Assembly: GCF_015832195.1 (NCBI RefSeq)
Contig: NC_052016.1
Coordinates: 85,380,547-85,444,546 of the forward strand
DNA length: 64,000 nt
Reading direction: 5' to 3'
From: Motacilla alba alba
Lineage: Eukaryota; Chordata; Aves; Passeriformes; Motacillidae
Below the pieces are notes generated by a model. It worked only from the letters and a program-made list of their open reading frames with translations, was not told the origin of the DNA and ran no database searches. The position numbers and the translations under genes were made by a program. Shown piece after piece: positions 21,103-34,299 of this stretch. The stretch's first letter is position 1, and every line of letters starts with the position of its first letter.

Positions 21103-22247
21103 ACGTTCATTTCTGGGCAGTTGTATCTCCAGCTCCAGCAGCCCATCACAGCTATGTATTTCCTTAAAGGAAGGGAGATTACTTGTGCAGAGATGTTCTT
21201 GTCCCAGATACACTGCTTCCTACAATTCACCTCTAATTTAATTTTTTTATTCTCAGTACCCTGCTGTTTCTCCTTATGTCAGCCACTAGTGATCTGTTTA
21301 TTTCCGTATCTCCATAAATATGTGTTCCTCAACAGACTCATGAAATAATTCTCTTGTTACTTTAAAGAATTACTTCGGGTATATGTGCCTACACAAGTGT
21401 GTGACACTTCAGATTAAAGCACAAACCTTCAGGGACTACTGAGAGACTTAATTTATCAGTTGATTACTGTACAGCTGCCATCATGCACTATTTCTTCTTA
21501 TGTGAAACATCTGGAACTTGCTGTTGATGAGATGAGAGTAGTTAACTCTTGTAAATCAGATAAGTCAGAAGATTACAAATGAAGCCTGTCGTGTTTGGGT
21601 GATGGCACATCCTTGCCACTTGCCAGGATTCCAGGACTTCCAATGAAAATGCAGTTGAAGTTCTCCCTTCCCTCAAGCTATTTGAGCATCGCCTGCCGGG
21701 CACAGCACACACACAAGTACAGGGTGCAGGAGCAGAGGCAAGGGCATGATGGGAAGGTTTGACCAAAGCAGTCTACTGGAGGGATTTAGCATTAGATCTT
21801 TAAATATGCATGATCCAAAGTTTCTGAAAGTTCACAGCCAAAAATCTTGGCAAAGAATAATAAAGTAATTAACCAAATAATTCACTGGTGAATATGCTAA
21901 CATTGTGACTCCTGCATGTAGTATGGGCACGCTGCTAGCAAGGGCCCTTTAGAAATCACTACATTTGTAAAGCCTTGCTTTACAAGGATTAATTGTCCTT
22001 ACTCAGAAACCTGTTCTGATAACTTCAAACAGTTTTTCTAAGTTCACAACAAAAGGCTGCTTCAGATAGGGACCCACAGGGTGTCCTGAGAGGCTGTCCA
22101 GCCTGGGCAGTGAGATGGGCAGAATGGCACATTCCAGCTTCTCAGTTCAATAATGCAAACATTTTCAAAGAATTCAGCACAACAGCTGTTTTGCTCATGC
22201 TGCTGCAAGACTCAAGACTTGATGTGGTTTGTGTGGATGGTTTGGTT

Positions 22248-22285
22248 GGGGTTTGGGGTTTTTTTCGGGGGTAGGGGGAGCAGGG
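22248..22285 (+). other. G-quadruplex-capable tract
   Basis: G-runs of 4, 4, 5, 5 and 3 within 38 bases (22248-22251, 22255-22258, 22267-22271, 22274-22278, 22283-22285) satisfy the usual four-run pattern on the + strand, though one loop is 8 bases long. Confidence 0.6.
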
Positions 22286-24155
22286 TTGATTGCTCGAGGT
22301 TTTGCTCCAGGGGTATGTTGGGGTTTTTTTCAGCAATTAAGTCAAGTTCATCTCTCTTTTGGGGAAATTTGTTACTCCAGCTTTCTATGACTGTCTTTTG
22401 ATTTATTTACAATTACACATTTGGTTGATGTGTGTGAAATCATTAAACTGACTTGGCTACATGATGTGAAGAAGGGAAATGAGGAAGTGAGAAGAAAAGT
22501 GGTGTCCCAGCAGGGCAGGCACATGCATAGTCTGGCCTGTGCTTGTCCTCTGCATTGCAGAAGGTGAGCAAACTTCTCATTCTCTGGAGGTTGGTAAAGG
22601 TAGGTGGGCTGTGTTCAGCTCCCACCTGTTGCATGCACCAGTAATTAGTTGCTCTGGGATATTACTGAAGAGGTCAGTAGGCTTTCAGCATGGCCCATCC
22701 TTCTTCTCTTTGTAGCCCAAGGATACAAGAAGCAGTAGGGTTGTGACATTTCTTCTCCAGCCTTGCCTAGGAGCTACAAAATGGAGCAGTCAGAAAATCA
22801 GATCTGTTTCCTACATTTTTCTGCAAGTTCTCACAAGGAGCCCTCTCCACTTTCCTGCTGGAAACTGCTCTTCTCTGCCCAATGGAGGAAGGCTAGCAAG
22901 ACAGCTGAGAAGAAACTGATGTTCTGTTGCTCTATCTCCTTCTGCAGGCTGTAGTGACAGCAACAGAGCTAAATCATACGTGTTCTCCTGCTGCGTGATG
23001 TCAGATCAGGGCAGCCCCAAGGCAGGTGGAGGGCAAGGCAAAGGAGAAACAGCAGGTGGCCTTAAATTTGCTGTTTATCCCAGAAAGCTGGGTGATCGTA
23101 GTAACAGTGGATCAAAATTGGAGAGAGGCTTCCTTCCCTTCAAGAAGGACAATATCCATACCCAGGGGGCAGAGTCCAAACAAAGAATTGACTGATGTAC
23201 CAGGAAAATGATGGCTTATTAAACTAATTTCTGTCCATCTTTTACCTGTTTCAAGTGGGGGTTTTTGCTGGAAGAGACGTCTTAGATCCAGAACTGAATT
23301 TCTGAATAGACCAAGACTAGCAGACAAATGTAGGCAGGTTAAGAATGTCACTAGATCCCCAGAGATTTTCTTGACCAATAGATTATGTTAAGGTTACTGC
23401 GTCTATCCTTCTGACCCTTGAAACAGCTTTACCAACAGGTTTGTGAAGGCCCGTTGCTGCACAGAATGGGACAGAACTTGGAATCTCGGTTTTGTTACAC
23501 GGGACGCTGTATTCTGTCCCAGCCATCTCTGACACTTCAGAGAATTGCTGGCAAAATAACCTGACCAAGCCACCTACCATGTACTTCGATGCAGAAATAC
23601 ACTTCACATTGCTCCAAGTGCACAATTTCATGAAAAAATGCTAAGTTCTTGGGCTGCAAATAGATGACAGCGAGGACAAATACTCCCTCTTGCAGTTTCA
23701 CTCAACTTTGAATCTCACAGCTTGAGCAAACACAGATAAAGCTGCAGCACTGCTAGTTAATATACGGTATCTAGCAGAAATCCATCTAAGTCAGGGCTTG
23801 TCACACCAGAAGAAGTTCATGGAAGAACAAATAAATATGCTCTTAAAAGGTTTATAGGAAGCAATAATAAGAGCTGTATTTACCACAGGTAAGTTTCAAA
23901 AGAAAATCTGGGCTGTCTGGAGTGAAAGGGAAAAGGAGAGGGCAGACTTGCCCAGACGCAGCGCAAGCAAGAGGGTCCAGTTTGGTATGGACATGTTCCA
24001 GCCCTTCACATTTACTTGTGTGGATGCAAGCATTTCTTTCTCTTTTACTTTTTAGCACAGCTTCAATAGAGTAGTGAAGGCATAGGAAGAAGCAGCTATT
24101 TGCTTCTGTGTCTTGCCAGCAGGGGCAACATCCACAGCTGGAGTAAAAGAGATTG

Positions 24156-24222
24156 GATAGGGCTAACAAATTAGATAGGGCCAACAAATTAGAGAGCAAT
24201 AATTATTAAACAAATAATTATT
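24156..24222. repeat. 18-bp tandem repeat plus paired AT palindromes
   Basis: The unit gatagggctaacaaatta at 24156-24173 is repeated at 24174-24191 with one mismatch. Directly after it the perfect palindrome aataattatt occurs twice, at 24198-24207 and 24213-24222. Confidence 0.85.
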
Positions 24223-27200
24223 ACCCACTGCTTTCATTATAACTTTGGGCCATTTATTCCATCATCTTACTGCCTGCCTTGGGAGCTCAACAAAATGGTC
24301 GGGTGTTCGTTGGGGTTTTTTTCCTCCTCTCCATTAGCTGCTGTTCATTGTCACAGGAACTCATGTCAAAATTTCAGTTACAACCTGCAGGTTCGTCGTA
24401 GCAATCAACACCCGGTGGTCTTTGGGAAGCAGCATGGAAAGCTGTGGTGGACGATCACAGATTGCTGTCAGCAAATCGGTAACATTACAAATCAAATATC
24501 TAAACTTTGGCATTTCTGAGGGGCCAGGTTTAATCCTGGCAATGAACACTGACAAGATTTTCATACTTGGAAAAGACTGAATTCATACTATGGTTACCAA
24601 GTGCAGCAGTCTCATTTTCAACTATTCTGTTAAAAACTGAACAACTGAAGGCTACTTCTAAATATCCCAATGCCGCAGTGGTTAATGAGGCCAGCCGTCG
24701 TTATCTGGGAGATACACAGGCGGCTGTCATAGTAGCTGTCACTCACAGCAGCATTAAGTATAAACCAAGGCATTAAAATAACAAACAGGAGAGGAAAGCT
24801 GGGCTGCAGAAGGATTATGCCGGGTCCTGTCCGTGCTGAAAACACCACATGACCTTCTTCCCAAAATGGCAGGCAATCACTTGGTTGCGTGGCAGTGAGT
24901 GATCCCCTGGTGAAACTCTGGAAGGCAGCCTCTTCTCAAAATTATTCCTGCTAGAGATTTTTCTTGTCTGCTTAGACCATGGATTTCTCTTGGAAGTTTA
25001 TTTCACTATTTCTGAAGACAATCTTTTTTTGAAGACACTGTGCTTCCACCATGCATGACAATGACTTTCTGTTTGGTGTGTGGTCTACATCTAGCCAAAA
25101 TTATTTGTCATTTTTACTTTCAGTTTAACTTAGGTTTAATTGTCTTGATTTAAGCCTCTTGCGCTAACACTAAGCTGCTTTTGTTTTTACTTTGGATCCA
25201 ATAATTTTAATGTTTCCTCCATATGGCAGTGAGTTTTTGAAGGAAAAAACAAGGTTTGAGATGAAGTTATTTGAATGGGATTGAAATTTGGAAAGTGAAA
25301 CTAAAAATATAGATAAGATATACCAAGTTAATGTGACATAAATGTAGGGAATTCCTGTGTGATACAGACATATTAAAACATTGACAAAAATTTTCACTTC
25401 TTTTGTATCTATAGTGGATGCCTTATGCCTTCAGCAGCTGGGTAAGTAGCACAGCTACTCCTTTGGGGTGAATGCCAGAGAATAACAGTTATAAAATACA
25501 TTTCAGTGATTCTAAACAATGAATTACAACTTCTTGTCAAAAGTATTTTTGTCGAGGATAACTGGCCTGTGGGCTTATCTCTGAGTGTGGTATGTTTTGT
25601 TAGCCAAGTTCCTTTATAGTCACTTGGACCATTAGCACAGGGAGGAATACGGGTGTGTCGACCCAGTTTTTTAGTCCAATAGGTATATTGGTAAATATTC
25701 CCCCTTTGAGAATATTTAAACATTTGTTAAATTGGTAAAACTAATATTGTTTCACCAGAATCTGAATTTGGGTCCTCGTCCAGTTATGGCTGTGCCCTGC
25801 GAGGGCAGGCTGGAGGGGCTTTGCTCCCAAACATGCTAAGTGAGAGAATACATTCCAGTTAGATCTGCAGGCTGAAACATTTCTGTGACCACCCTGAGCT
25901 CATTTCATTTCAAGCACCCTTGGGTAGCCAAGAGCTCCTACTTAAACCAGCTGATTTCAACTAAACACCTTGGGGAGCAATCATATGATCCCTTCTCTCA
26001 AGCCACCCACCAGGCCCTGCAGGTCACAGTAGGCCATTTATGACCACAACTGGAGCAAATCTACCTGAACAGTCTCTGTAACGTTTTGCTAAAAGCACAA
26101 CTCTCTTTTTCCCTAAAAAAAATGTGTGAGATACAGGAAGTGGCATGTTTCTGCATCTACTTGCACTCCTTTACTTGCATTTAAGTCTCAGGTTGCTCTC
26201 CAAGTTTTAGGTCTGGGCTCTAAGGTGGGAATTTTTTCAGTCCTGACTGGTCTAAAGGTAGCCCAAGTTGTCAGAGGATGTATTTTGTGCCATGTGATAG
26301 CCATATGGCAATATCTCTAATGATGGATGATTCTACTCTACTTGATGGCAGAAAATATTTGTGTCATTAAAATCGTGGTGACAACTACTTGTCACACCAT
26401 GTCAGTCACAAAACTGGAATCAATTTAAACAGAGATTAAATGGAAAATGTATTTCCAAGGTACTCCTGCAATGTCAGTCACTGTGAGGCTGCTGAGATGC
26501 AGGAGATCCATGCTCCTGATGGGCATGATAAATGTGGATGACAAAGTCAGCAGATACTTCAGTTCAGGATCTGGGACCAGCACTAATTTACATCTGCCTT
26601 ATCCACGTGGAGAGCTACAGAGAGCTCCCAGCTTGATCCTGCTGTGGCATGTGGCATGGAGCACTGGCACGAGTCAGCGGGGGAGCTACCTGGCAACTTT
26701 ACCCAATGAAATGGACACAAAACCCTACAATTTGAACCCATGCAAAGGGGAAGGGCAAATTTAGTCGTTACACTTCTAGCTGAGACAGAACATGGAAGGC
26801 AAGGTGCTTGTGTAAATTTGAAAGGGATTCCAGGTTTTCTCAGTGGCCTGAGCCCTCCTGAACACCTGTAAGGATCCTGAAGGAGTTCTGCTTGAGGTCT
26901 GTGCTTGAGGAAAAAGTATAATAAATTGTCCCACTGTTCATGTGATGAAGAGTCCCTGCTTTTTGCTGGGATGCTCTGGTACCTGGCTTATTTGAGGAAA
27001 ACAAAATAATTTCATTTGATGTTTTGCACATCGAAAACATTCACAAAATCTAATCACATTTGCCAAATCCTTTCTTTCTGTTTATAAAAATGAGGATATT
27101 ACCTTATTGAAGTAGAGCGAAACACCAGCCTTTGGATGTTTAATGGTCTTTGGAAAACAATTTTATTTTGAGATCCACTGCTTTCTGACATGACAGAAAG

Positions 27201-27496
27201 CAGCAGCATTGAAATGATGTTTCAGACTCTATAAACAGAATAACATATTCCAAATATGCACTGTATTCAGAACATGTATTCTTACCTTCTTGGTCTCAGC
27301 AAATTTACTGGCTGAGAAAATCTTACTGAAAATCAGTGAAAGCTCTGTTTCCTAGTTTTCTTTTTTTCTGCTTTTTTTACCTTTTGGCATTAAAGGACAA
27401 TGTACTATGTATAATCTTCTACATAAGAACTTCAGAAATGTTTAAAAATTATGCAAAGTCAGTCCAAGTGGTAGGTAGAATGGCTAGTTTCAAGTT

Positions 27497-28170
27497 CTCT
27501 ATTGTGGGAACCCAGGACATCCCCCTGGATGGCCAGAGCCGCTGGCAGGGGGCTCTGAGACCCTGGCATGCAGCCAAAGACACACGTGGGGTTTTGATCT
27601 TAGCCTGTGGAGCAAGTTACTAACTCTGTATGAAGAACTACAAGCCACACACACAAGTTAGGTATTGTAGTAGAAGTAACCACGAAGTGAAAGGAAGGAT
27701 TTTTGAGTGCTGTACTGGGGGGTTTTAAGCCTTGTACACAGGGGTCCAAGTTTTGTACATGGGGGTCAGGAGATCTAAGATGGAGGGATTTGGGTGTGCC
27801 CTGTCCTCCTTCTTTCTCCTTCCTAGCCTCCATGTCTTTGGTGATGTTGGCACTCACAGATTGGTTTAGAGTAGAAAGCCACCATTCAATATGGATAGTA
27901 GGCATTGGGGAAAAAGTATAAACGTGTAATACGTAATATATGATATAAAAGATGGCACCAGCCCCCTGGGAGGGCAGTGTGCCTTTGTCTGACCTGCTGA
28001 ACGGGCCACAGCAGCTCAGGGAGAAGAATCTTTTAGATAACCAACAATAAACAACCTTGAGAACAGACAACAGAAGACTACTGAGTCTTTCTTTGAAGGC
28101 ACGGGTTGGAAGAGGGACTTTTCCATCTTTCGGGGTCACCCCAATCCGGGGGTGAAACCCCCCACTCTAT
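27497..28170 (+). mobile_element. solo LTR of an endogenous retrovirus, with 6-bp TSD
   Basis: The LTR body is 27503-28164 (662 bp). It begins TGTGGGAACC and ends ACCCCCCA, the standard TG...CA ends. The 6-bp target duplication ctctat is intact on both sides (27497-27502 and 28165-28170). Inside, a TATA box (tataaaa, 27944-27950) and AATAAA (28046-28051) lie in + orientation at LTR-like spacing. No retroviral genes flank it, so it is a solo LTR left by recombination between two LTRs. A 6-bp duplication fits class II (ERVK-like) elements. The 179-codon open frame antisense at 27600-28139 lies almost wholly within the LTR and is not a gene. Confidence 0.9.
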
Positions 28171-28565
28171 GACTTCTTTAAATGTTTTTTTTCAACTTTC
28201 TGTCTTTTCCTCTAATGGAGCATAATCTCTGACGCCAGCAGCAGCCAAATCTAAATGGCTAGTATCACAGGGCTAAGTTATAAAACACTTTTTAACTAAG
28301 GAGAAGGAAAGGCTAAGTTGTACAAACCTTTAGTTTAGAATTAGATAGAAATTGAACATTCCTTAAATGTTGCCTCATGGAGAGCTGTGCAGGTAAATCA
28401 AGTCAGCTTTTTTCTACCTATTTTCTCCTCCAGTTTCCCAGAGCTGATTTCCCAGTTCTTTGGCCAGAAGGGCTCTTTAGCAGATGCACTGAAAGGCTGC
28501 CATAGGTCCTTCTTTTCCTTTATTTTGATTTACATGATGCTTTTTAGGATATGCGGGTCCCAGTC
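28171..28565. other. spacer between the two LTRs
   Basis: About 400 bases of AT-rich intergenic DNA with no coding or repeat signal that I can support. Confidence 0.6.
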
Positions 28566-29033
28566 CCTGTGATGCCTTGTGAAGGCTGACCTGGAACAGA
28601 GACTAGATGGAGCTAAAGAATAAAGTAGGTATTTAGTAGGAGGCCTCAATGGACACACCTTGGGCAGCACAAGAGCCCACTCAGGGCTACACCCAAGATG
28701 AACCCAAAATGGTCACCAAATGGATGACCAGTCATGGGGTCTCACATTTTTATAAGTTTTGGACAGTTAGCATATTTGAGTTATTGTCCAATTACAGCTT
28801 TAGCTCATGAAGTCCCATCCTTCTTGTTTTTCTCTCTTCATTCTGCTGTTGTTTATGCTCTTGGGCCTGAGATCTGGATCAGCTGTACTTGGGTCCCCAG
28901 CTAGAGAAGGAATTGTTTTGTCTACCTGCTCTGTGAAGAGAGCTTACTATCCCCTAATATAAAGCTCAGAAGTACACACTAAAGCAGCACAGAATCTGAA
29001 AAATATAAAAGCTAAAACCTGCGGCATCACCTG
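28566..29033 (-). mobile_element. second solo LTR, with 4-bp TSD
   Basis: The LTR body is 28570-29029 (460 bp) with 7-bp terminal inverted repeats TGATGCC / GGCATCA. The 4-bp duplication cctg flanks it at 28566-28569 and 29030-29033. On the minus strand a TATA-like run ataaaaatgtgag occurs, so I favour minus orientation, but the + strand also has AATAAA near 28619-28624. I remember very similar sequence as a common passerine LTR. A 4-bp duplication fits class I (gamma-like) elements. No internal genes remain. Confidence 0.85.
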
Positions 29034-32000
29034 CTGCAGGACCCTGGGCTCGAGCATTCATGGCCTCAAGTGCCACAGTCATCCCTGCTCGCAAGTCGTG
29101 CTTGCTGCCAAAGCGACGTCTTGCGCTGCCTGCATTTGCTGTGCCCTTCTGCTTGGGGTTTCATAACCTTCTTACAAACCACAGCATCACATGCCCAGGG
29201 GCTGTGCAGATGTAGGAAGTGGACCTGAAAACTAACAGAGACGATCAGCTGGCGGATAGTCCGCGGAACAGAAATCTCCAGCGCAGTCACGCTCACAGGA
29301 GTTTAATCTGCTTGATATGAAAGTTGTCTGAACCTCCATTCAGAAATATCGAGACTCTTCTGCTAAGTACAATAGGGACCTGGACTAGCGGCAACAGGAC
29401 TAAAACATAAAAATAAACAAAACCACAGCTAAAACTGTGATTAGAAAAAATTTTTTAATATGACTCACAGTGTAACTGAAATTTAGTATAAACATGTTCC
29501 ACCTTCTGCCAAAAAAATGACTCTGTTCTACTTACCTGGTAAATATCATGATTTCTGTGCCCAAATTTTTTCTTTGCATGTTGGCAACTGAAATTTTATT
29601 TCGCCTCCTAGTTTGCTTGAAAATGAGTGCCAAGCAGAGTTCAGCTCTCCCTTACACAGAGTGAGTTTTAGAGACAGCACTCCACATACAGATACATAAA
29701 CAAACAAGCCCGAGGGTCTCTGCCTTTTAGACACACCCATTTCCCTCCCCCTTCAGCCAGTAAACAGCTTCTGGCTGCAGATTTGATCCTTTATGGAAGA
29801 GATTTTTAAGATGCTGGCTGATCTGTCCAGCACCCTGGTAATCCTCAAATCATCTGCTCCCCATGCTCACGAGGAGATGTCACCGAAAAGGCTTGTTGAC
29901 AACCTTCTGCTGCATTAAGGACAAGTCTGTAAAACTGCCACTGTCTTACTCAGTTCAACTTCACCACACGGTTGCATAAAACTTTGTCTTCTGGCAATTT
30001 CACCAGGACTGATGACAGAAGAAGATGGTATGGAAAAAATAATTTTGGTTTCCAGTTCATTTTGGCTTACATTAGATTGCCACTGATCTCTATAACAGTT
30101 TGTGAACTTATTTAATTTTGTTTTTAATTACAAGTTATTTATTGGAAGTCTGAACATCCTTTCCATGCGCATTCTCATACAATGAATTTTAAACATCCAA
30201 ATACCATATTTTATATTTGTATGAAGCTAAAATATTTTAATTAGATTTATGTCATTTATTCAGTTTTTACTGTTTCAAATTACAGTGATTAATTCTCAGG
30301 TCTTAACAACAGCTTGTATGGCAAAAAGTCAGTAATTTAGTGATAAAATAAAAACTGTGATATTATAAGTATGAATCCTTCAATCAAATTTTGCATTGAG
30401 TAATAAGTACTAATCTCAGCTAAACTGTTTTGTTACACATACAGCATACTCTGATCCCAAACAACTCCTTAATCCACTATTTTGATAATAGCCTATGGAT
30501 TAAGGGATCTATACTGTATACTGACACAATGTATTGAGTTCAGGTTCTATAGATGAACATTTCTCTGATCTATTTTAATGGCACACAAGCCATCATAGCA
30601 TTATGGTGTCAACAAGCCTGCAGATTATCTCCTGGCTTTCAAAGCATCCTGCAGGAAAGCGAGTTTAATGAATCTCCAGAAAGGTGAAAACATTATCAAA
30701 TCTATAGGGAGACAGGACTTTGAAATAAAAATGATCATATAATAACCAACAAGCATTTTTATATAATCAACTGTAAGATACACAGAATGTTTGGAGTTTT
30801 GAAATCCGTCAAAATAACAATATTAAGAAGGACAGTCTGCTTTCTTGGCCACTCCTTCTCTACATGTGCATCATAATTTTCTCCTGGCATCCTCATTTCC
30901 TCTCACAATTTGCCAGTATTTCATGTAGGAAACCCATCATGACGCACTTCACTCTTTTTTTAATTAACTCGCTCCAAATAGCCGCGTGGTCTGTTGTATT
31001 CCTGCTTCTGAACTACAGCATCACCGCCTCGCTTTAAGTCAAGCCACTGTGCCTGAGCAGAGGCTCTCCAGCACCAGTGCAAAGGAGAGGAGTGTCCCCA
31101 CCACCCACCTCACCTGGAAACGTCACCATGTGCTTGAGGTCCTTTCCCCCAAGCTCTGCCTGTAGTCAGGGAAAGGACACACTCCTGCTATAGGAGTTGC
31201 TGTTGCCTGCTCATTTGAAACCCAGTGCAGAAACCACACCTCTTTTTGTAACAGATCACCTGCTCCCACCTGGAGAACTGGCAAGCACATCTCTCCAAAG
31301 TCTCTTCCAAACTCTTGTTTTCCAGTTGTGTCCCCTGTGTCCCCCCTCCCCCCACTTCTAATATTTCCCAGCCAGTGTACAGAGCACATGGGGTGTGTTC
31401 TGCTTCCCAGCATGAAAATATTTTGACTTTTCTGATTTCCAGTGATTCCATGGAGCTACTTTTCAATAATCTCCTCCCAAAATTGCATGGTACATAACAG
31501 CATCTGAATTGTATGGCAACAAATTCACTGTAATGTCCTCCTGACGCCTGGAAACAGGAATTCTTCATATCTCTTATCAAGCATTTTCTTCAATTTATGG
31601 CTGGACCAGTTCTCCTAGTTTATACTCTCCACAGCTTCACCTCAGCTACTGGCCCTTTGTTTTTTCCAGATGTTTCTGTCTTTTTGGACTTTTTCTGTCT
31701 GTTGATGATGTTTACCAGTATTCCCAGCTTACTGGGAAAGGGAAGAGTTGGATTTCAAAGGTGGAGAACCAGACTTGGACAAGCAACCTCTAGAGAACAT
31801 CCCAGGTAAGCAGGGGTATTTACCTTTCCTGAGATGTGGAGAGGATCCGAGAGCATAAAGCTGTGGATTTCCCCTGGTTCAGTAGGATGATGGTAGCAGC
31901 GGCTCTCTGCCCTTCCCAAGTGGAGGAAGCAGCTGCCTGAGTGGTGCTTCTGAGGCAGATGAGAAAGGGAAGATTTGGGCCCTTCAAGACCACAGGGAAA

Positions 32001-33917
32001 GCTTTTCCTGACAAAATGATCCTGTCTCAATATACCAGGGCTATTCAATCCACTTTCACCAAAATCCACCTTCCATCACTCTAAATGCCCCAGATGATGT
32101 ACTCCACATGGATTTATAGTGGATTAAAACACTCTGCTCTGCTGGGATACAACACACACTGCAATTCTGTTGAACATAATGGTGCAATGAATAGATGCTG
32201 GACAATTAATTTTTCATCGTGAAAATGCTGGCTTATTTTTAGTTGTATGATAACACAGTTTTGGGGGAGGTTCCCAAAACTTTTTGGTGCTGGAAAGCAC
32301 ATTCCTCCTTTGGCTCTCATCCCACGGGAGGAGATGTGTAACATGAGGGAGTGCTGTGAGCTGTCTGGTGGCACAGGAGGCACGGCAGGACAAAGCTCCC
32401 TGGGTGATCAGTGGCCTCCAAGCCAGGAGGCAGCAAACACTTGGGCAGGTAGGAGTTCAGGCCCAAAGCAGCAGAGTCACCACAGGAGCACTGTAACACT
32501 GCTGGCCAGCAAAAACGAGTGCCTGTCAGAGAGAGGCACAGGAGCCTCAGCCAGATTGGTGCCAACAGCTATTTGTTTCCCATTCTTGCACAACGAGCTG
32601 AGGAGGACATCCTTTTGTGTTCACACAAACACAAAGAGGAAGGCACAACATGCCTTGGCTGTTATGATGCTCATTTCTCTCTTGAAAATCAAAGTAAATG
32701 AGTGTCAAGAGGACGCTGACATGCAATAGCTTCAGGCAGCAGCACGGCTCTTTTTTTCTACTAAGATGCCAATAAAAAATCTCTTTTTATCATCATGGTT
32801 TATTAATAGTTCTACAGTACTGCAGTAGTACACTGCTTCTTTTTCCCTTTCTCATTCAAAAATACTTGGTTTTGTCACTATCAGACCATTAAGAGATCAT
32901 CATAGGATTAGAAAATGCTTGTAGAACAAGGACCACCACATATCCTGCCAAAATATTTGGTTTGCTCTTTTGTAGCAACCTCATTCGTTCAACATCTCAG
33001 AAGATACTATACCAAGATTACAAATAGGGTGTTTGAAATCCAGCAATTTTAAAAAATACTGTACATTAAATGTATACTGTGTTTGGTGTGATGCTTTATT
33101 GAAATATGAGAAGAAAAACTGGTAGGTAGTTGTCCTTTTTTAGAATATTTTTCCTAATCCATTAGAGTTGCTAAATGATTTTCACCAGCGCAGTCCATGA
33201 GTCATTAGACCTTCATAATTTATTATCTGAGAAATTGCAGGATCCCTCTCTTTGATTAATGTGTGTGCAGTTATCTCACGTTGAGCTGCAACATTTGTGC
33301 ACATGAGATTCTGCAAGGAGACACAAAACCCAATAGCACCCAGAGAAGTATCATAATTCTGATGAACAGAATTAATCCCAAGTTAGCTCAGCAATCCTTT
33401 TCTGCACACATTCTTCACGCACACACGTCTCCAGGGGTCTTAGCCCCAACCATACTGCTGCTATAGGACTCACATCCTCAGAAGTACCTCACACCTAACT
33501 CTTGAGGATGCCAGTGAGCGTTAGGCTCATAAATACCTTCTGAGCATCCTGGAAAATGTTACATTGGCTTAATCCAATTAAGTGAAAACTTAGCATCTTT
33601 AAAAGGCTTCCCATTTAAAAAGGAGAGACAGATGCAGTATTTTTCCCAGAATACAGAAGGGAAAAGATGGTAATGAGATTTAATTAATGTCCCTGTGCTC
33701 CCATGATCATTTACAAGTCAAAGGGATGCAACAGGCCAGGATACTCCGGGTTTGCCAGCACCGGATGCAAAACCCTTGTTCAGCTGCTAATGCTGAAGAA
33801 AGGTTATTTGGACTCCTGACAAAACCTGAAAGCTGCTCATGTCAGCACAGTGTCCTGCCTCCCCCTGATGTCACACTAAATGCTGTTCCTGCAAGGAAGA
33901 TTCTTCTCCTGTCTCTG
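29034..33917. other. intergenic, no gene recognised
   Basis: AT-rich at 29400-30800 and 32750-33700, more GC-rich at 31000-32700. The longest open frame (160 codons, + strand, 32247-32729) has no domain I know and no splice or promoter context. A C-rich run at 31341-31353 is the only simple-sequence feature of note. Confidence 0.65.
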
Positions 33918-34193
33918 GTGACCAGGGACAGGACTCCACGGAAAGGCATGATGTTGTGTCAGCGGAGGTTTAGGTTGGGTATTAGAAAGAGGTTCTGCCC
34001 CCAGAGGGTGGTTGGGCCCTGGAACAGGGAAGTGGTCACAGCACCAGCCTGACACAGCTCAAGAAGCATTTGGACAATGCTCTCAAACATATGGTGTGAC
34101 TCTTGGGATGCCCTGTGCAGGGCCAGGAGTTGGACTTTAATGATCCTTGTGGATCACTTCCAACTCAGGATATTCTATGGTTCCATGATACAC
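33918..34193 (+). mobile_element. CR1 LINE 3' end, plus strand
   Basis: This is a close match to the CR1 3' end as I remember it. It starts near ggtgaccagggacaggac, passes through aggtttaggttgggtatt and agagggtggttgggccc, and ends in gatattctatggttccatga, the typical CR1 terminal 8-bp repeats. A 5'-truncated, inactive copy. Confidence 0.93.
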
Positions 34194-34249
34194 ATTTCAG
34201 GGGTTCTGCCTGGTCTGGCTGTTCCCCTGCTCACATCCTCTCCAGGCTG

Positions 34250-34290
34250 CTGCTCTGCTCAGCTCTGCTCAGCTCTGCTCTGCTCTCTCT
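34250..34290 (+). repeat. 10-bp microsatellite, about 3-4 copies
   Basis: Tandem copies of agctctgctc, tailing into ctctgctctctct. Simple slippage repeat. Confidence 0.85.
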
Positions 34291-34299
34291 TCGGGGAGC

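Larger units (their letters stand above)
19420..27496. other. intergenic, no gene recognised
   Basis: About 8 kb between the TM9SF2 3' end and the first LTR. Open frames are short and unlike known proteins. Items worth naming (a CR1-like tail, a hairpin, a G-rich tract, a small tandem repeat) are listed separately. Confidence 0.7.

Noticed and set aside
27600..28139. 179-codon minus-strand open frame
   Set aside because: It lies within the solo LTR, antisense to its TATA and poly(A) signals; not a gene.
32247..32729. 160-codon plus-strand open frame
   Set aside because: No domain, signal peptide or gene context; within chance expectation for this GC level.
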